Assembly: GCA_020850535.1 (NCBI GenBank)
Contig: JADZEM010000003.1
Coordinates: 1 to 54,669, forward strand
Direction: 5' to 3'
Length of the DNA stretch: 54,669 nt
From: Chloroflexota bacterium
GTDB taxonomy: Bacteria; Chloroflexota; UBA6077; JACCZL01
The notes under the pieces are model-generated. The model had not been told where the DNA came from. It saw only the letters and a list, made by a program, of their open reading frames with translations, and ran no database searches. The stretch's first letter is position 1, and the number at the start of each line of letters is the position of its first letter. Positions 26,344 to 36,036 of this stretch are shown piece by piece. A program made the position numbers and the translations under genes.

Positions 26344-28359
26344 GTGCCAGACTCGACGATTGACGAGATCAAGCGCCGCCTCGACGTGGTCGACGTCATC
26401 GGGCAGACCGTCCAGCTCAAGCGGGCTGGCAAGGGCTTCAAGGGCCTCTGCCCCTTCCACGGCGAGAAGACGCCGTCCTTCTGGGTCACGCCTGAGCGCG
26501 GCACCTGGCACTGCTTCGGCTGCGGCGAGGGCGGCGACATCTTCTCCTTCATCCAGAAGCGCGACAACCTCAGCTTCGTCGAGGCGCTGCGTTTTTTAGG
26601 CGAGCGAGCCGGCGTCGTAGTCGAGGAGCGGACCCGCCCTGACCCATCGGAGAAGCAGGAGCGCGAACGCCACTTCGCCATCCTCGACGCGATGGCCCTC
26701 TACTACCGGGGGGCGCTCACGGGCGAGGCCGGCGCGGCTGCTCGCGCGTACATCGAGAGTCGCGGCCTGACCGACCAGACCATCGACCGCTTCGGGCTGG
26801 GGTACGCCGACGCGCCAGGGCGCGGTCTCGAACGGCACCTGACCCGCAACGGCTACAGCATCGACGAGTGCGTGGCGGCCGGCGCGCTTGGCCGCTCCGA
26901 GGACGGCGCGCGCGTCTTCGACCGCTTCCGCGACCGCGTCATCTTCCCGATCCGCGACGTCGATGGCCACGTCATCGGTTTCGGCGGGCGCGCGATGCGC
27001 TCCGACCAGCAGCCGAAGTACCTCAACTCGCCCCAGACCGATATCTTCGACAAGGGCAGCCAGTTGTACGCCCTCGATGCCGCCCGCGACACGATCCGCA
27101 AGCAGGGCGCGGCCATCGTGGTCGAGGGGTACATGGACGCCCTGATGGCGCACCAGGCCGGCTTCTCGAACGTCGTGGCGACGCTGGGGACGGCCATCAC
27201 CGAGCGCCACGTCCAGGCCCTGCGCCGCCAGAGCGCCCGCGAGATCATCCTCTGCCTCGACAACGACGCGGCTGGCCTGCGCGCCGCCCTGCGCGGCTCG
27301 GGCGTGGCCCACGACAGCACCCGCGACGAGGCCCCTCGCATCGACTTCAGCCTGCTGAACGGCTCGGAACGCTCGCGGGGCCGGGACGGCACGCCGGCCA
27401 TCTTCGTCGAGCGCCGTACCATCCTCAAAGCGTTCTCGCTGACCGGCGGGAAAGACCCGGACGAGGTCATCAAGACCGATCCCGAAGCCTGGGTCCGCGA
27501 GTCCACCGCCGCGAAGCCGATTGTCGACTTCGTGTTCCAGAACCTGCCGCGCGTGTACGACCTCAGCACCACCGAGGGCCGCCGCGAGGCAGCGCGGGCG
27601 GCCGTCGGGCTGATCTACGACGTGTCCGACCCCATCGACCGCGACCAGTACCTGATGAAACTGGCGGGCATCATCGGCACCGGCGTCGATCTGCTGCGCG
27701 AGTTTGCGCGGCGCACCATGCACGTCGTGTCGCGGAACGAGGCGGCCCCGCAACGGCCAGCCAGCCCGCTGGGGCAGCCGACCGCTCCGACTGGGCCGGC
27801 GGCCCCCACCGCGCCGCCGACGCCTCCCGATCTGCCGACCTCGCTGGTCGATCCGGGCGAGCGGCTTCAAGACTTCGTGCTGGCGCTGCTGCTCAGGATC
27901 GGCATGGTCGAGATCTGGCCGGAGCCGAATGACTTCGAAACCGGCGTCCATCGGGCGATTCTCCAGCAGCTGCAAGACGGCCCGGCCTGGCCTGATCCTG
28001 AGACGGCACTGGCCCGACTCGAAGAGGCATTTGGGGAGGCGGCGGCTCCAACGCTCGATCGCGTGCGTTCTCGCGACGAACTCAACGCCGGAATCTCACT
28101 CGACGATCTGCGGCGGGAGTACGACGTACGCCGTCTGGAGTTGCGAAAGGGGCGTCTGTTCAGGCAACATGACGCACTCAAAGCGGCCCTGCTGGAGGAG
28201 GAATCGGGGCAGAGTGTTGCGGAACGGCAAGCGTCCATCGAATGGCTCAATCAGGTAGCCAGGAGCATTTACGAGACGTTCGCCGAACAGCGGCAGCTCG
28301 GGGTCGTGGGTACTGCGTCCTGGAGCATCCGGCGCGGGCAGGAGGTCCTTGGTGGTTGA
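26344..28359 (+). CDS. dnaG: DNA primase DnaG
   Basis: The protein is 671 residues. It makes RNA primers at the replication fork with DnaB. The N-terminal CHC2 zinc ribbon uses C36, H39, C57 and C60. The catalytic core with YLNSPQT and [12 protein letters not shown] leads to the TOPRIM domain: E261 in VEGYMD and D306/D308 in LCLDNDAAG. After this an extra ~30 residues are present before GGKDPDE compared with the usual spacing. A Pro/Ala linker (about residues 475-500) leads to the C-terminal helicase-binding part. GTG 26344 begins [19 protein letters not shown], the normal DnaG start; upstream frame to 26218 is not used. It overlaps rpoD, as in the macromolecular synthesis operon. Confidence 0.96.
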   Translation: MPDSTIDEIKRRLDVVDVIGQTVQLKRAGKGFKGLCPFHGEKTPSFWVTPERGTWHCFGCGEGGDIFSFIQKRDNLSFVEALRFLGERAGVVVEERTRPDPSEKQERERHFAILDAMALYYRGALTGEAGAAARAYIESRGLTDQTIDRFGLGYADAPGRGLERHLTRNGYSIDECVAAGALGRSEDGARVFDRFRDRVIFPIRDVDGHVIGFGGRAMRSDQQPKYLNSPQTDIFDKGSQLYALDAARDTIRKQGAAIVVEGYMDALMAHQAGFSNVVATLGTAITERHVQALRRQSAREIILCLDNDAAGLRAALRGSGVAHDSTRDEAPRIDFSLLNGSERSRGRDGTPAIFVERRTILKAFSLTGGKDPDEVIKTDPEAWVRESTAAKPIVDFVFQNLPRVYDLSTTEGRREAARAAVGLIYDVSDPIDRDQYLMKLAGIIGTGVDLLREFARRTMHVVSRNEAAPQRPASPLGQPTAPTGPAAPTAPPTPPDLPTSLVDPGERLQDFVLALLLRIGMVEIWPEPNDFETGVHRAILQQLQDGPAWPDPETALARLEEAFGEAAAPTLDRVRSRDELNAGISLDDLRREYDVRRLELRKGRLFRQHDALKAALLEEESGQSVAERQASIEWLNQVARSIYETFAEQRQLGVVGTASWSIRRGQEVLGG

Positions 28360-30055
28360 CGATCCGCACAACAGCCGAGTCTCGCGAGAGAGGTCGGCCA
28401 CAGAGACGCTCCAGCCGTTTGAATCGGACCAACTCGCAACGCTCCACGCCGGGGCGACCACCCTCGAGCCGCTCACCGACATCGAGGACGCCGACGACCT
28501 CGAAGTCTCCGACCTGGGGCCGGACGGCCTCGGCCCGAACGGGCTGAGCGCTGACGACCTCGAAGCCGAGACGCTCGTCATCGCCGGCGACGATCCATCG
28601 GTGACCGACACGCCGGTGCTGATCGGACCTGTCGCAGCCGAGGACAACGTCACCGGCATCGGCTGGATCAACCCGACCGACGCCGATCTCCTCCTCGAAG
28701 AGAGCGAGGCCGATCCGGTCATCGCGCTGGCCCTGGCGAACCGCTCGCAGACCGATGGCGAATCGACCCCCGAAGCGGTGGTCCGGCCGGAGGAGACGGA
28801 GGGTCTTGAAGACCACGTCCGCATGTACCTCCGCGAGATCGGGCTGGTCCCGCTGCTGTCCTGGAGCGGCGAGAAGCGTCTCGCGCGACGGATGGAAGAG
28901 GGCGCGCTGCTCGAACGGCTGGCCGGCGACGTCGAGGAGATCGGCGTCGAGTCGGTGGCCGTGGAGCTGATGGCCGAGCTGGAGCGCCGCTTCGAGGCCC
29001 ACTTCTCGCTGCTGGCGCACTGGTTCGCGGATCTCGTCCCAACCGGCTCCGGCTACCGCGCGGCGATGACCACCCTCAGCGAGACCGATGAGCTGCCCGC
29101 CGAGCGCTGCCAGGCGGTTGCACTGGTCTGCGGGCGTGCGGCGGACGAGCTGCGCGAGTCGCTGATCGAGCTGTCCACACTCTGCCGCATCCTGCCAGAC
29201 GATCTCCTGGACTGGGTGGCCGAGCGCCGGGCGGCCGGCGAGACCCGCACGCTCTGCCCGATTGTCGGGCGGGTGCTGACCGTCGATTCGCGCTCGCTGG
29301 CCGACCATTTCGGCTGGATCCAGTTCGAGGCCGAGCGCGCCCGCGCCGCCCTCACCGAGGCCAACCTGCGCCTCGTGGTGAGCGTCGCCAAAAAGTACAT
29401 CGGCCGGGGGATGTCGCTGCTGGACCTGATCCAGGAAGGCAACATCGGCCTGATTCGCGCGGTCGAGAAATTCGAGTATCGCAAGGGCTTCAAGTTCTCG
29501 ACCTATGCGACGTGGTGGATTCGGCAGGCGATCACCCGTGCCATCGCGGACCAGGCCCGCACGATCCGCATCCCCGTCCATATGGTCGAGACGATCAATC
29601 GGCTCAGCCGGCTGACTCGCCGGCTGGTCCAGGATCTCGGGCGCGAGCCGACCTCCGAGGAGCTCGGCGCTGAGATGGAGATCTCGCCGGACCGCGTGCG
29701 GGACATCCTCAAGGTGGCGCAGGATCCGGTCTCGCTCGAGACGCCGATTGGCGAGGAAGAGGACAGCCACCTCGGGGACTTCATCGAGGATCAGGGCGCG
29801 ATGGCCCCATCGGACGCGGCCTCGCACCAGCTGCTCAAGGAGCAAGTCGAGGACGTGCTCGACTCGCTGACTGGACGAGAGCGGCGGGTGCTGCAGCTGC
29901 GCTTCGGGCTGGACGACGGCCGCCAGCGGACGCTGGAGGAGGTCGGGCGCGAGTTCGGCGTCACGCGCGAGCGCATCCGGCAGATCGAGGCGAAGGCCCT
30001 GCGGAAACTGCGCCACCCGAGCCGCTCGAAGAAGCTGCGAGACTACCTCGAGTAG
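28352..30055 (+). CDS. rpoD: Primary sigma factor RpoD/SigA
   Basis: The protein is 567 residues. An acidic N-terminal part (about 1-145) with repeated [12 protein letters not shown]-type units is followed by region 1.2 ([17 protein letters not shown]), a ~160-residue non-conserved insert, region 2 ([38 protein letters not shown] then [13 protein letters not shown]), region 3 and region 4 ([35 protein letters not shown]). It is the housekeeping sigma factor and reads -10 boxes such as TAGAAT. GTG 28352 is chosen with AGGAGG upstream; TTG at 28349 is equally placed. It overlaps the dnaG stop by 8 bases, so the two are translated together. Confidence 0.95.
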   Translation: MVDDPHNSRVSRERSATETLQPFESDQLATLHAGATTLEPLTDIEDADDLEVSDLGPDGLGPNGLSADDLEAETLVIAGDDPSVTDTPVLIGPVAAEDNVTGIGWINPTDADLLLEESEADPVIALALANRSQTDGESTPEAVVRPEETEGLEDHVRMYLREIGLVPLLSWSGEKRLARRMEEGALLERLAGDVEEIGVESVAVELMAELERRFEAHFSLLAHWFADLVPTGSGYRAAMTTLSETDELPAERCQAVALVCGRAADELRESLIELSTLCRILPDDLLDWVAERRAAGETRTLCPIVGRVLTVDSRSLADHFGWIQFEAERARAALTEANLRLVVSVAKKYIGRGMSLLDLIQEGNIGLIRAVEKFEYRKGFKFSTYATWWIRQAITRAIADQARTIRIPVHMVETINRLSRLTRRLVQDLGREPTSEELGAEMEISPDRVRDILKVAQDPVSLETPIGEEEDSHLGDFIEDQGAMAPSDAASHQLLKEQVEDVLDSLTGRERRVLQLRFGLDDGRQRTLEEVGREFGVTRERIRQIEAKALRKLRHPSRSKKLRDYLE

Positions 30056-30064
30056 GCAATAGGC

Positions 30065-30862
30065 GTGCACGTCTGGTCTATCGCGTCCGGCAGCTCTGGC
30101 AACGCCTACCTGCTGCGCTCCGAGAACACCACCCTGCTGGTCGAGTGCGGTATCCCGCTCGGCCGGATCAGGGCGTTTCTCAAGCAGCAGGGCATCTCGC
30201 CGTACGATCTCGACGGCATCCTGCTCACCCACGATCACACCGACCACACCCGCTCGGCACGGCAACTGTCGGACGCATACCGCGTGCCGATCTACGCCAC
30301 GGCCGGCACTTTTCGGCACACCCTTCTGAAGGACGCCGAGCATGCCCGGCCGCTGATCGCCGGCCGCACGCACGAGCTTGGCGACGTGGCCGTGTTGCCG
30401 TTCAGCGTGCCCCACGACGCCATCGAGCCGGTCGGCTTCAAGATCGCAGGGCACGCGGCCACCGTCACCGTCACCACCGATCTCGGACACGTCCCGGTCG
30501 AGGTGCAGCGTCAGCTATCGGACAACGATCTGCTGATCTTCGAGGCCAACCACGACGTGGACATGCTCCAGGCCGGACCGTACCCGTACTTCCTGAAGCG
30601 ACGCGTCCTCGGCGAGCACGGCCACCTCAGCAACCGCGCCACCGCCGAGGCCCTGGCCTCCTGCAAGGACCGCATCGCCCCAGAGATCTGGCTGGCGCAC
30701 CTGAGCCCCACCAACAACCTCCCGCACCTCGCGCAGGCCGTCATCTCCGAGCATCTCGCCAGCCGCGATCTCGGGCACGTGGCCGTGCGGGTCGCCGAGC
30801 GTCACCGGCCCAGCCTCTCCTGGGAAGCCACTCCGAGAGCCCGCCAGCTTATGATGTTCTGA
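30065..30862 (+). CDS. Metallo-beta-lactamase-fold hydrolase (YycJ/WalJ type)
   Basis: The protein is 265 residues. The di-metal motif HxHxDH is H56-DHTD-H61 (LLTHDHTDH); further ligands lie in FSVPHDA, TTDLGH and an AHLSPTNN segment near the end. The start HVWSIASGSSGNAYLL is the signature of the YycJ/WalJ group, exonuclease-like proteins tied to cell-wall and DNA-repair roles in Firmicutes. GTG 30065 follows rpoD by 9 bases, so it is likely the third gene of the dnaG-rpoD unit. Confidence 0.88.
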   Translation: MHVWSIASGSSGNAYLLRSENTTLLVECGIPLGRIRAFLKQQGISPYDLDGILLTHDHTDHTRSARQLSDAYRVPIYATAGTFRHTLLKDAEHARPLIAGRTHELGDVAVLPFSVPHDAIEPVGFKIAGHAATVTVTTDLGHVPVEVQRQLSDNDLLIFEANHDVDMLQAGPYPYFLKRRVLGEHGHLSNRATAEALASCKDRIAPEIWLAHLSPTNNLPHLAQAVISEHLASRDLGHVAVRVAERHRPSLSWEATPRARQLMMF

Positions 30863-30974
30863 CGGGACGTTGACCCAGCTTTCGCCCAGCGAACATCCCT
30901 AGATCGCTACGCTGTCCGTTTTTCAGGTGGCTGCACGATCTGACCGTCGTGCGCAGGGCGGCAGAGAGGGCTGT

Positions 30975-33900
30975 ATGTGGCGACAGGCGCAGGGCGATTC
31001 GCTTCGGCAGGCCATTGGCCTGTTCAGCGTGCTGCTCGGCGCGCTGCTGCTCGTTGCCCCGCATCAGTTCTCGGCGGCGGCCTTCGGCCTGCTTCGGCCG
31101 TACCATCCGCTGCTTGGCGCGTGGGTCATCGGCTCCGGCCTGCTGCTGATGGCGAGCACGTTCCTTCGCACGCCACGGTCGACGTTCGTCGCGACGCATC
31201 TGCTCGCCGCGGCTCCGCTGCTCGCCTTCGGGGCCGCCTTCGTGGCGTCTGGCAACTGGCACGGCGCGGTGATGTGTATCGTCACCGGCCTGACAACCGC
31301 CCTCCTCGCGAAGCTCCCCACGGACGAGTTTCCGGGGAGCGACCGGCCGATCACCGCACTGGCGCTCATGCTTGGCGCCGTCGCGATCGTCCTCGGCGGG
31401 GGCATGGCCATCAACGTGGCGATCGGCACTGCGCCGGCTCCGTTCCAGACACGCATCGGCTGGATGTCCGCGATCTTCCTGCTGACTGGCAGCATCACGC
31501 TCTTCACCCAGATCAGCCAGCCGATTGAGAACCCGGTTCGGAAGATCGCCAAAGCCGTCTTGGGCCTCGCGTTCCTCGCGCATGCCTGGCTGCTGGCCGG
31601 TCCCATCGGCGGCATGGTCGGCGCGCTCTACTTCCTGACGTTCGGGGCGACCCTCATCATCCTCCCGTGGGTGCGCCGCCATCGGTTCGTAAGCACGACG
31701 TCGCTCCAGGTACAGCTCGCCGTGGCGATGATCGCCATCACGGTCGTCGCCATCGCACTCACCGCTGGCATTCTCGGCGACCGCGAAGAGCGGAGCAGCG
31801 TCGCCGCCCAGCTCGAGGTGAACGCCCGGCTGGCCGATTCCCTGGCGTCAAGCGTGGACAGCTACCTTGCCATCCACAGCAGCACCATCGTCGCACTCGC
31901 CGCTGACCCCGCCCTGCGGTCCAGCTCGACAGACGGCCTGAACGCGATCCTTCGTTCGCACACGCGCGCGTTCGGCAGCGATGTCACCTACCTGATCTGG
32001 GACTACGACGGCCACCAGGTCGGTCGGGGCGACGACCGGCCGTTCACGTCGCTCGGCCCAGATGCCACAGGCCTCTCGCCAGCCGTCACCCAGCCGCTCA
32101 TCAGTCACGGCATGTCCCGCCTCCGCAACCGCCCGATCATCTTCATCAGGACGCCGATCCGCGACGAGTCGGGCGCGTCCTCGATGTACCTGAACGCCAC
32201 CATCGAATCGGCACAGCTTACGCGCCTGCTCCAGATCGCGAGCAGCGCCGACGCACAAGCGTACGTCATCGACGAGCTGGGCGAGCCGGTCGCTCACCCG
32301 GCCTTCGACCGAGAACCCGACGCCGCCCCCGGCGGACTCCGTCTCCGACCGGCGCTCCGGCCGGTCCTTGCGCGGCTGGAGCATGAGGGCGCGCTGGTGG
32401 ACGACGCCCCTGTTGGGCAATCGCTGGTCGGCTATGCGCGGCTCGACACCGTGCCATGGACGGTCATCGTCGAGCGTCCGGCCGCCCAGGCCCTCGCGGA
32501 GGCCCACCGATCCCGCGAGCTGGCCTACGGATTCCTGGTGGCCGCCATCGCCGTGGCCGCCGCCGCCGGAGTCGTCGTGTCGCGGAGGATCACCCGGCCC
32601 CTCGCGCACCTGAGCCGAGTCGTCGAGCAGCTGGCCGATGGCGACTCACACGCACCGATTCCGTCCGAGGGCGCATCCGAGATCCAGACGCTCGGCGGCG
32701 CCTTTACGTCCATGCGGGACCGCCTGGCGGAGCGCACCGCCGAACGCGAGGCCGCGCTGCAAACGGCCCGTGCCACCGAGGAGCTGCTGCGCCGGTTCGT
32801 CGAGCAGGCTCCCGTAGCGGTGGCGATGCTCGACCGCGATCTGCGCTACCTCGTGGTGAGCCGTCGCTGGATCAGCGACTACGGGCTGGACGGGCAGCAG
32901 CTGATCGGTCGGGGGCACTACGAGGTCTTTCCCGAGGTTCCCGACGACTGGAAGGCCATCCACCGGCAGTGTCTTGCTGGGACGGTGATCTCACGCACTG
33001 AAGATCGGTTCGTGCGCTCGGATGGCTCGGAGCAGTGGTTGCACTGGGAGGTGCAGCCGTGGCGCAACGCCGACGGAGAGATCGGCGGGCTGGTCCTCTT
33101 CAGCGAGGTCGTAACCGACCGCGTGCGGACCCGCGAAGAGCGCCGGAGCTTGATGATGCGCGAGCGAGTCCTCCAGTGGCGCACCGCCTTCCTGGCCGAC
33201 GCCAGCCGGCGGCTCGCCGAAAGCCTCGACCTCGACGCGGTGCTCGATCAGGCGACGCGCCTGCCCCTCCCACGCCTCGCCGATGTCTGCCTGATCGACC
33301 TGACGGACGAGGACGGATCGCTGGTCTGCCGCGTCGCCAACCACGCCGAGCCAGACTGCCAGCCGGAGATCCAGTCGTTGGTTGGACAGCGGGTCGCGCA
33401 AGACGAGCCAGAATCCATCCGGGCGGCCGTGCTGCGGACAGGGCAGCCGCGCCTGAGCCTGACCTGCGGCGCGCCGACATCCGCGGGCCGGGCCGGTGCG
33501 AGCGGCAGCTGGGCCGCGATCGCTGCGCCGCTCAACGTGCGAGGCCGCATGCTTGGCGTGATGACGCTCGGCGTCTCGCTCCAGAATCGCACCTACGACG
33601 AGGCCGACCTCGATCTCGCGACCGAGCTTGCCCAGCGCGTCGCCCTGGCCGTCGAGAACGCCCGCCTCTACCAGCAGATCGCCCGGTCGAATCACCAGCT
33701 GGCCGAGACGATCCACTCGCTGGAGGAGACTGCCGAGCAGGCGCGCGCGCTCGCCGTGGCGGCCCAGGCCGCCGACCGCGCCAAGAGCGACTTCCTGGCC
33801 GTCATGAGCCATGAGATCCGCACACCGATGAATGGCGTCATCGGGATGGCCGAGCTGCTCCTGGACTCTGGCCTGGACGACAACCAGCGCGAGCAGGCGC

Positions 33901-35807
33901 AGACCATCGCGTCAAGCGCGAACGCCCTGCTCACCATCATCAACGACATTCTCGACTTCTCGAAGATCGAAGCCGGGCGGCTGGAGCTGGAGCGGATCCC
34001 GTTTGACCTGCGCGAGACCGTCGAGGACGTGACGGAGCTGCTGGCGGCCAGTGCCTTTGGCAAGGGCATCGAGCTCCAGGTGGAGCTGCCCCCGTCCATC
34101 CCAGCCGACGTCCTCGGCGACCCGAACCGTCTGCGCCAGATCCTCACCAACCTGCTCGGCAACGCGGTCAAATTTACGACCGTCGGCTCGGTCTCCGTGC
34201 GTGTGAGCCTCGACACGCTGACCGACGACGAGGTCATGCCACGATTCGAGATCCGCGATACAGGCATCGGCATCGAGCACGAGGCGCTCCAGCAGCTCTT
34301 CCAGCCATTCACACAGGCCGACGCCGGCACCAGCCGCCGCTACGGTGGGACCGGGCTCGGGCTGGCGATCTGTAAGCGGCTCGCCGAGCTGATGGGCGGC
34401 CAGATCGGGGTCGGCTCGACGCCTGGGATCGGCAGCACGTTCTGGTTCACCTGCCGGCTCGGCATCGCGCCGGTCGCATCCACGGAGCGCACGCCTCTTG
34501 ACGGCGCCGAACCCGGCTGGCTGGCGCGGCAGCGCATCCTGGTGGTGGACGATCTGCCGACCAACCGCGCGACGGTCCAGGCCCAGCTGGGAGCGCTCGG
34601 CATCGAGTCATCCGCCGTCGAGGATCCGAGGATCGCCGTCGAGCTGCTGCGCGGCGCGGCCGCCGGCGGACATCCGTACACCTGCGTCCTGCTGGACTTT
34701 CAGATGCCTGGCCTGACTGGCCTGGAGGCCGCTGCCCTGATACGAGCCGAGGCGACGCTCGCACACGTGCCGCTCATGCTGCTCGGCTCGGGCCTGGACG
34801 ACCAGCGGCGGCGCGAGGCGCTGAGCGCCGGGTTCCTGGCCGTCATCGAGAAACCTGTTCGCCGCCGTCAGCTGATGCGGGCGCTGAGCCGGCTCGCCCC
34901 CACCGAACCGCCACCACGGGTCAACCTCGGGCACGATGCCGCCGGGCAGCGCCCGGCCCGCCCCGTGGTGCTGGTGGCGGAGGACTCGCTTGTCAACCAG
35001 CAGGTGGCCATCGGGCTGCTGGGCAAGCTCGGCGTCGATGCCGTCGTCGTCGGCAACGGCCGCGAGAGCATCACAGCGCTGGCCAACGGTCACTTCGATC
35101 TCGTCTTCATGGACTGCCTGATGCCCGAGATGGATGGCTACATGGCGGCAGCGGAGATTCGTCGCCTGGAACAGCAGGAGGGACGGCGGCGCGTTCCGAT
35201 CGTGGCCCTCACTGCGAGCGCGCGCCAGGAGGACCGGGACCAGTGCCTCGCATCCGGCATGGACGACTTTGTCTCGAAGCCGATCCGAGGGGCCGGCCTG
35301 GAGACCATCCTGCGCCGCTGGCTGCCGGCCGCGGGCAAGACACCTGGGAGCGAACCGGCCCGAGGCCGCGAAGACGCCGCCACGGGCAACGCGCCGGAGG
35401 CCGGCGCTGCCCGCCGCCCGACCGTCAGCTTCGATCCGGACGCGCTGGAGCCGATCCGCGAACTGGAAGGGGAAGGCTCATCCGCCCTGTTCGACGAGAT
35501 GCTCGCGCACTTCCGCGTCGACGGATCCGAGCGACTGGCCGCCCTGCGCGCGGCGCTGGCAGCGGCGGACTGCGACCAGCTGCATCGGTTGGCGCACACG
35601 ATGAAGGGCGAGGCGATGGCGTGGGGCGCCCGTGAGCTGGTCGAGGCGGCGATCCGGGTCGAGACGCTGGCGTACGATGGCCAGTTGCTTGAGGTGCCAG
35701 TCGCCCTGATTCGGCTGGACGCCTACTTCTGGGCAACGGTCGCGGAACTGGAAGCGATCCGCCCCTCGATGGCCGGCCGAGCGAGCGCGCCGCGGCGGTC
35801 CGTGTAG
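30975..35807 (+). CDS. Hybrid sensor histidine kinase with two receivers and HPt
   Basis: The protein is 1610 residues. Order: seven or so hydrophobic segments (to ~230), another membrane helix near 250, an extracellular Cache-like region (~270-515), a membrane helix, HAMP (near 540-595), PAS (~610-720), GAF (~750-900), coiled coil, HisKA with phospho-acceptor H946 ([10 protein letters not shown]), HATPase ([20 protein letters not shown]), receiver 1 with D1241 (LLDFQMPG), receiver 2 with D1380 ([10 protein letters not shown]), and an HPt domain with H1541 (HTMKGEAM). All phospho-sites are intact, so a full internal phosphorelay is possible. No response regulator with an output domain is next to it. 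ATG 30975 with AGAGAGGG upstream is chosen over GTG 30927. Confidence 0.92.
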   Translation: MWRQAQGDSLRQAIGLFSVLLGALLLVAPHQFSAAAFGLLRPYHPLLGAWVIGSGLLLMASTFLRTPRSTFVATHLLAAAPLLAFGAAFVASGNWHGAVMCIVTGLTTALLAKLPTDEFPGSDRPITALALMLGAVAIVLGGGMAINVAIGTAPAPFQTRIGWMSAIFLLTGSITLFTQISQPIENPVRKIAKAVLGLAFLAHAWLLAGPIGGMVGALYFLTFGATLIILPWVRRHRFVSTTSLQVQLAVAMIAITVVAIALTAGILGDREERSSVAAQLEVNARLADSLASSVDSYLAIHSSTIVALAADPALRSSSTDGLNAILRSHTRAFGSDVTYLIWDYDGHQVGRGDDRPFTSLGPDATGLSPAVTQPLISHGMSRLRNRPIIFIRTPIRDESGASSMYLNATIESAQLTRLLQIASSADAQAYVIDELGEPVAHPAFDREPDAAPGGLRLRPALRPVLARLEHEGALVDDAPVGQSLVGYARLDTVPWTVIVERPAAQALAEAHRSRELAYGFLVAAIAVAAAAGVVVSRRITRPLAHLSRVVEQLADGDSHAPIPSEGASEIQTLGGAFTSMRDRLAERTAEREAALQTARATEELLRRFVEQAPVAVAMLDRDLRYLVVSRRWISDYGLDGQQLIGRGHYEVFPEVPDDWKAIHRQCLAGTVISRTEDRFVRSDGSEQWLHWEVQPWRNADGEIGGLVLFSEVVTDRVRTREERRSLMMRERVLQWRTAFLADASRRLAESLDLDAVLDQATRLPLPRLADVCLIDLTDEDGSLVCRVANHAEPDCQPEIQSLVGQRVAQDEPESIRAAVLRTGQPRLSLTCGAPTSAGRAGASGSWAAIAAPLNVRGRMLGVMTLGVSLQNRTYDEADLDLATELAQRVALAVENARLYQQIARSNHQLAETIHSLEETAEQARALAVAAQAADRAKSDFLAVMSHEIRTPMNGVIGMAELLLDSGLDDNQREQAQTIASSANALLTIINDILDFSKIEAGRLELERIPFDLRETVEDVTELLAASAFGKGIELQVELPPSIPADVLGDPNRLRQILTNLLGNAVKFTTVGSVSVRVSLDTLTDDEVMPRFEIRDTGIGIEHEALQQLFQPFTQADAGTSRRYGGTGLGLAICKRLAELMGGQIGVGSTPGIGSTFWFTCRLGIAPVASTERTPLDGAEPGWLARQRILVVDDLPTNRATVQAQLGALGIESSAVEDPRIAVELLRGAAAGGHPYTCVLLDFQMPGLTGLEAAALIRAEATLAHVPLMLLGSGLDDQRRREALSAGFLAVIEKPVRRRQLMRALSRLAPTEPPPRVNLGHDAAGQRPARPVVLVAEDSLVNQQVAIGLLGKLGVDAVVVGNGRESITALANGHFDLVFMDCLMPEMDGYMAAAEIRRLEQQEGRRRVPIVALTASARQEDRDQCLASGMDDFVSKPIRGAGLETILRRWLPAAGKTPGSEPARGREDAATGNAPEAGAARRPTVSFDPDALEPIRELEGEGSSALFDEMLAHFRVDGSERLAALRAALAAADCDQLHRLAHTMKGEAMAWGARELVEAAIRVETLAYDGQLLEVPVALIRLDAYFWATVAELEAIRPSMAGRASAPRRSV

Positions 35808-35821
35808 GGCATCTGGGCCCG

Positions 35822-35842
35822 GCGGCCGGAGCGACCGGCCGC
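35822..35842 (+). terminator. Intrinsic terminator of the hybrid kinase gene
   Basis: The stem GCGGCCGG/CCGGCCGC with a 5-base loop is followed by GAGTTCTTGTCT, 14 bases after the stop codon. Confidence 0.7.
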
Positions 35843-35911
35843 GAGTTCTTGTCTGACAACCTTCTGACGAGTTACGGTGTCGAATCAACGGCGAGCGTCC
35901 GGACGGAAGAT

Positions 35912-35931
35912 TCAGACCCGTCTGATACAAT
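35912..35931 (+). promoter_or_regulatory. Palindrome and -10 box upstream of alaS
   Basis: TCAGACCCGTCTGA (35912-35925) has 6-base perfect arms around CC, followed at once by a -10-like TACAAT (35926-35931). It agrees at 12 of 14 positions with the site upstream of the metE-like gene. The leader to the alaS ATG is about 100 bases; no T-box features were recognised. Confidence 0.45.
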
Positions 35932-36036
35932 CCCTCCGAGTCGGCCCGTCGCGCACCATCGCGGCCTCTCCCTGGGAGCGCGTGAGAGCGGTCAGTATCG
36001 AGCCGCGAGTATCCGACATCGGCGGGTGAGTCCAGT

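Noticed and set aside
28247-30490. 747-residue minus-strand frame opposite rpoD
   Set aside because: Antisense shadow of a well-supported sigma factor gene.
35842-36036. T-box leader in front of alaS
   Set aside because: No Stem I/specifier or T-box consensus sequence was recognised in the short leader.
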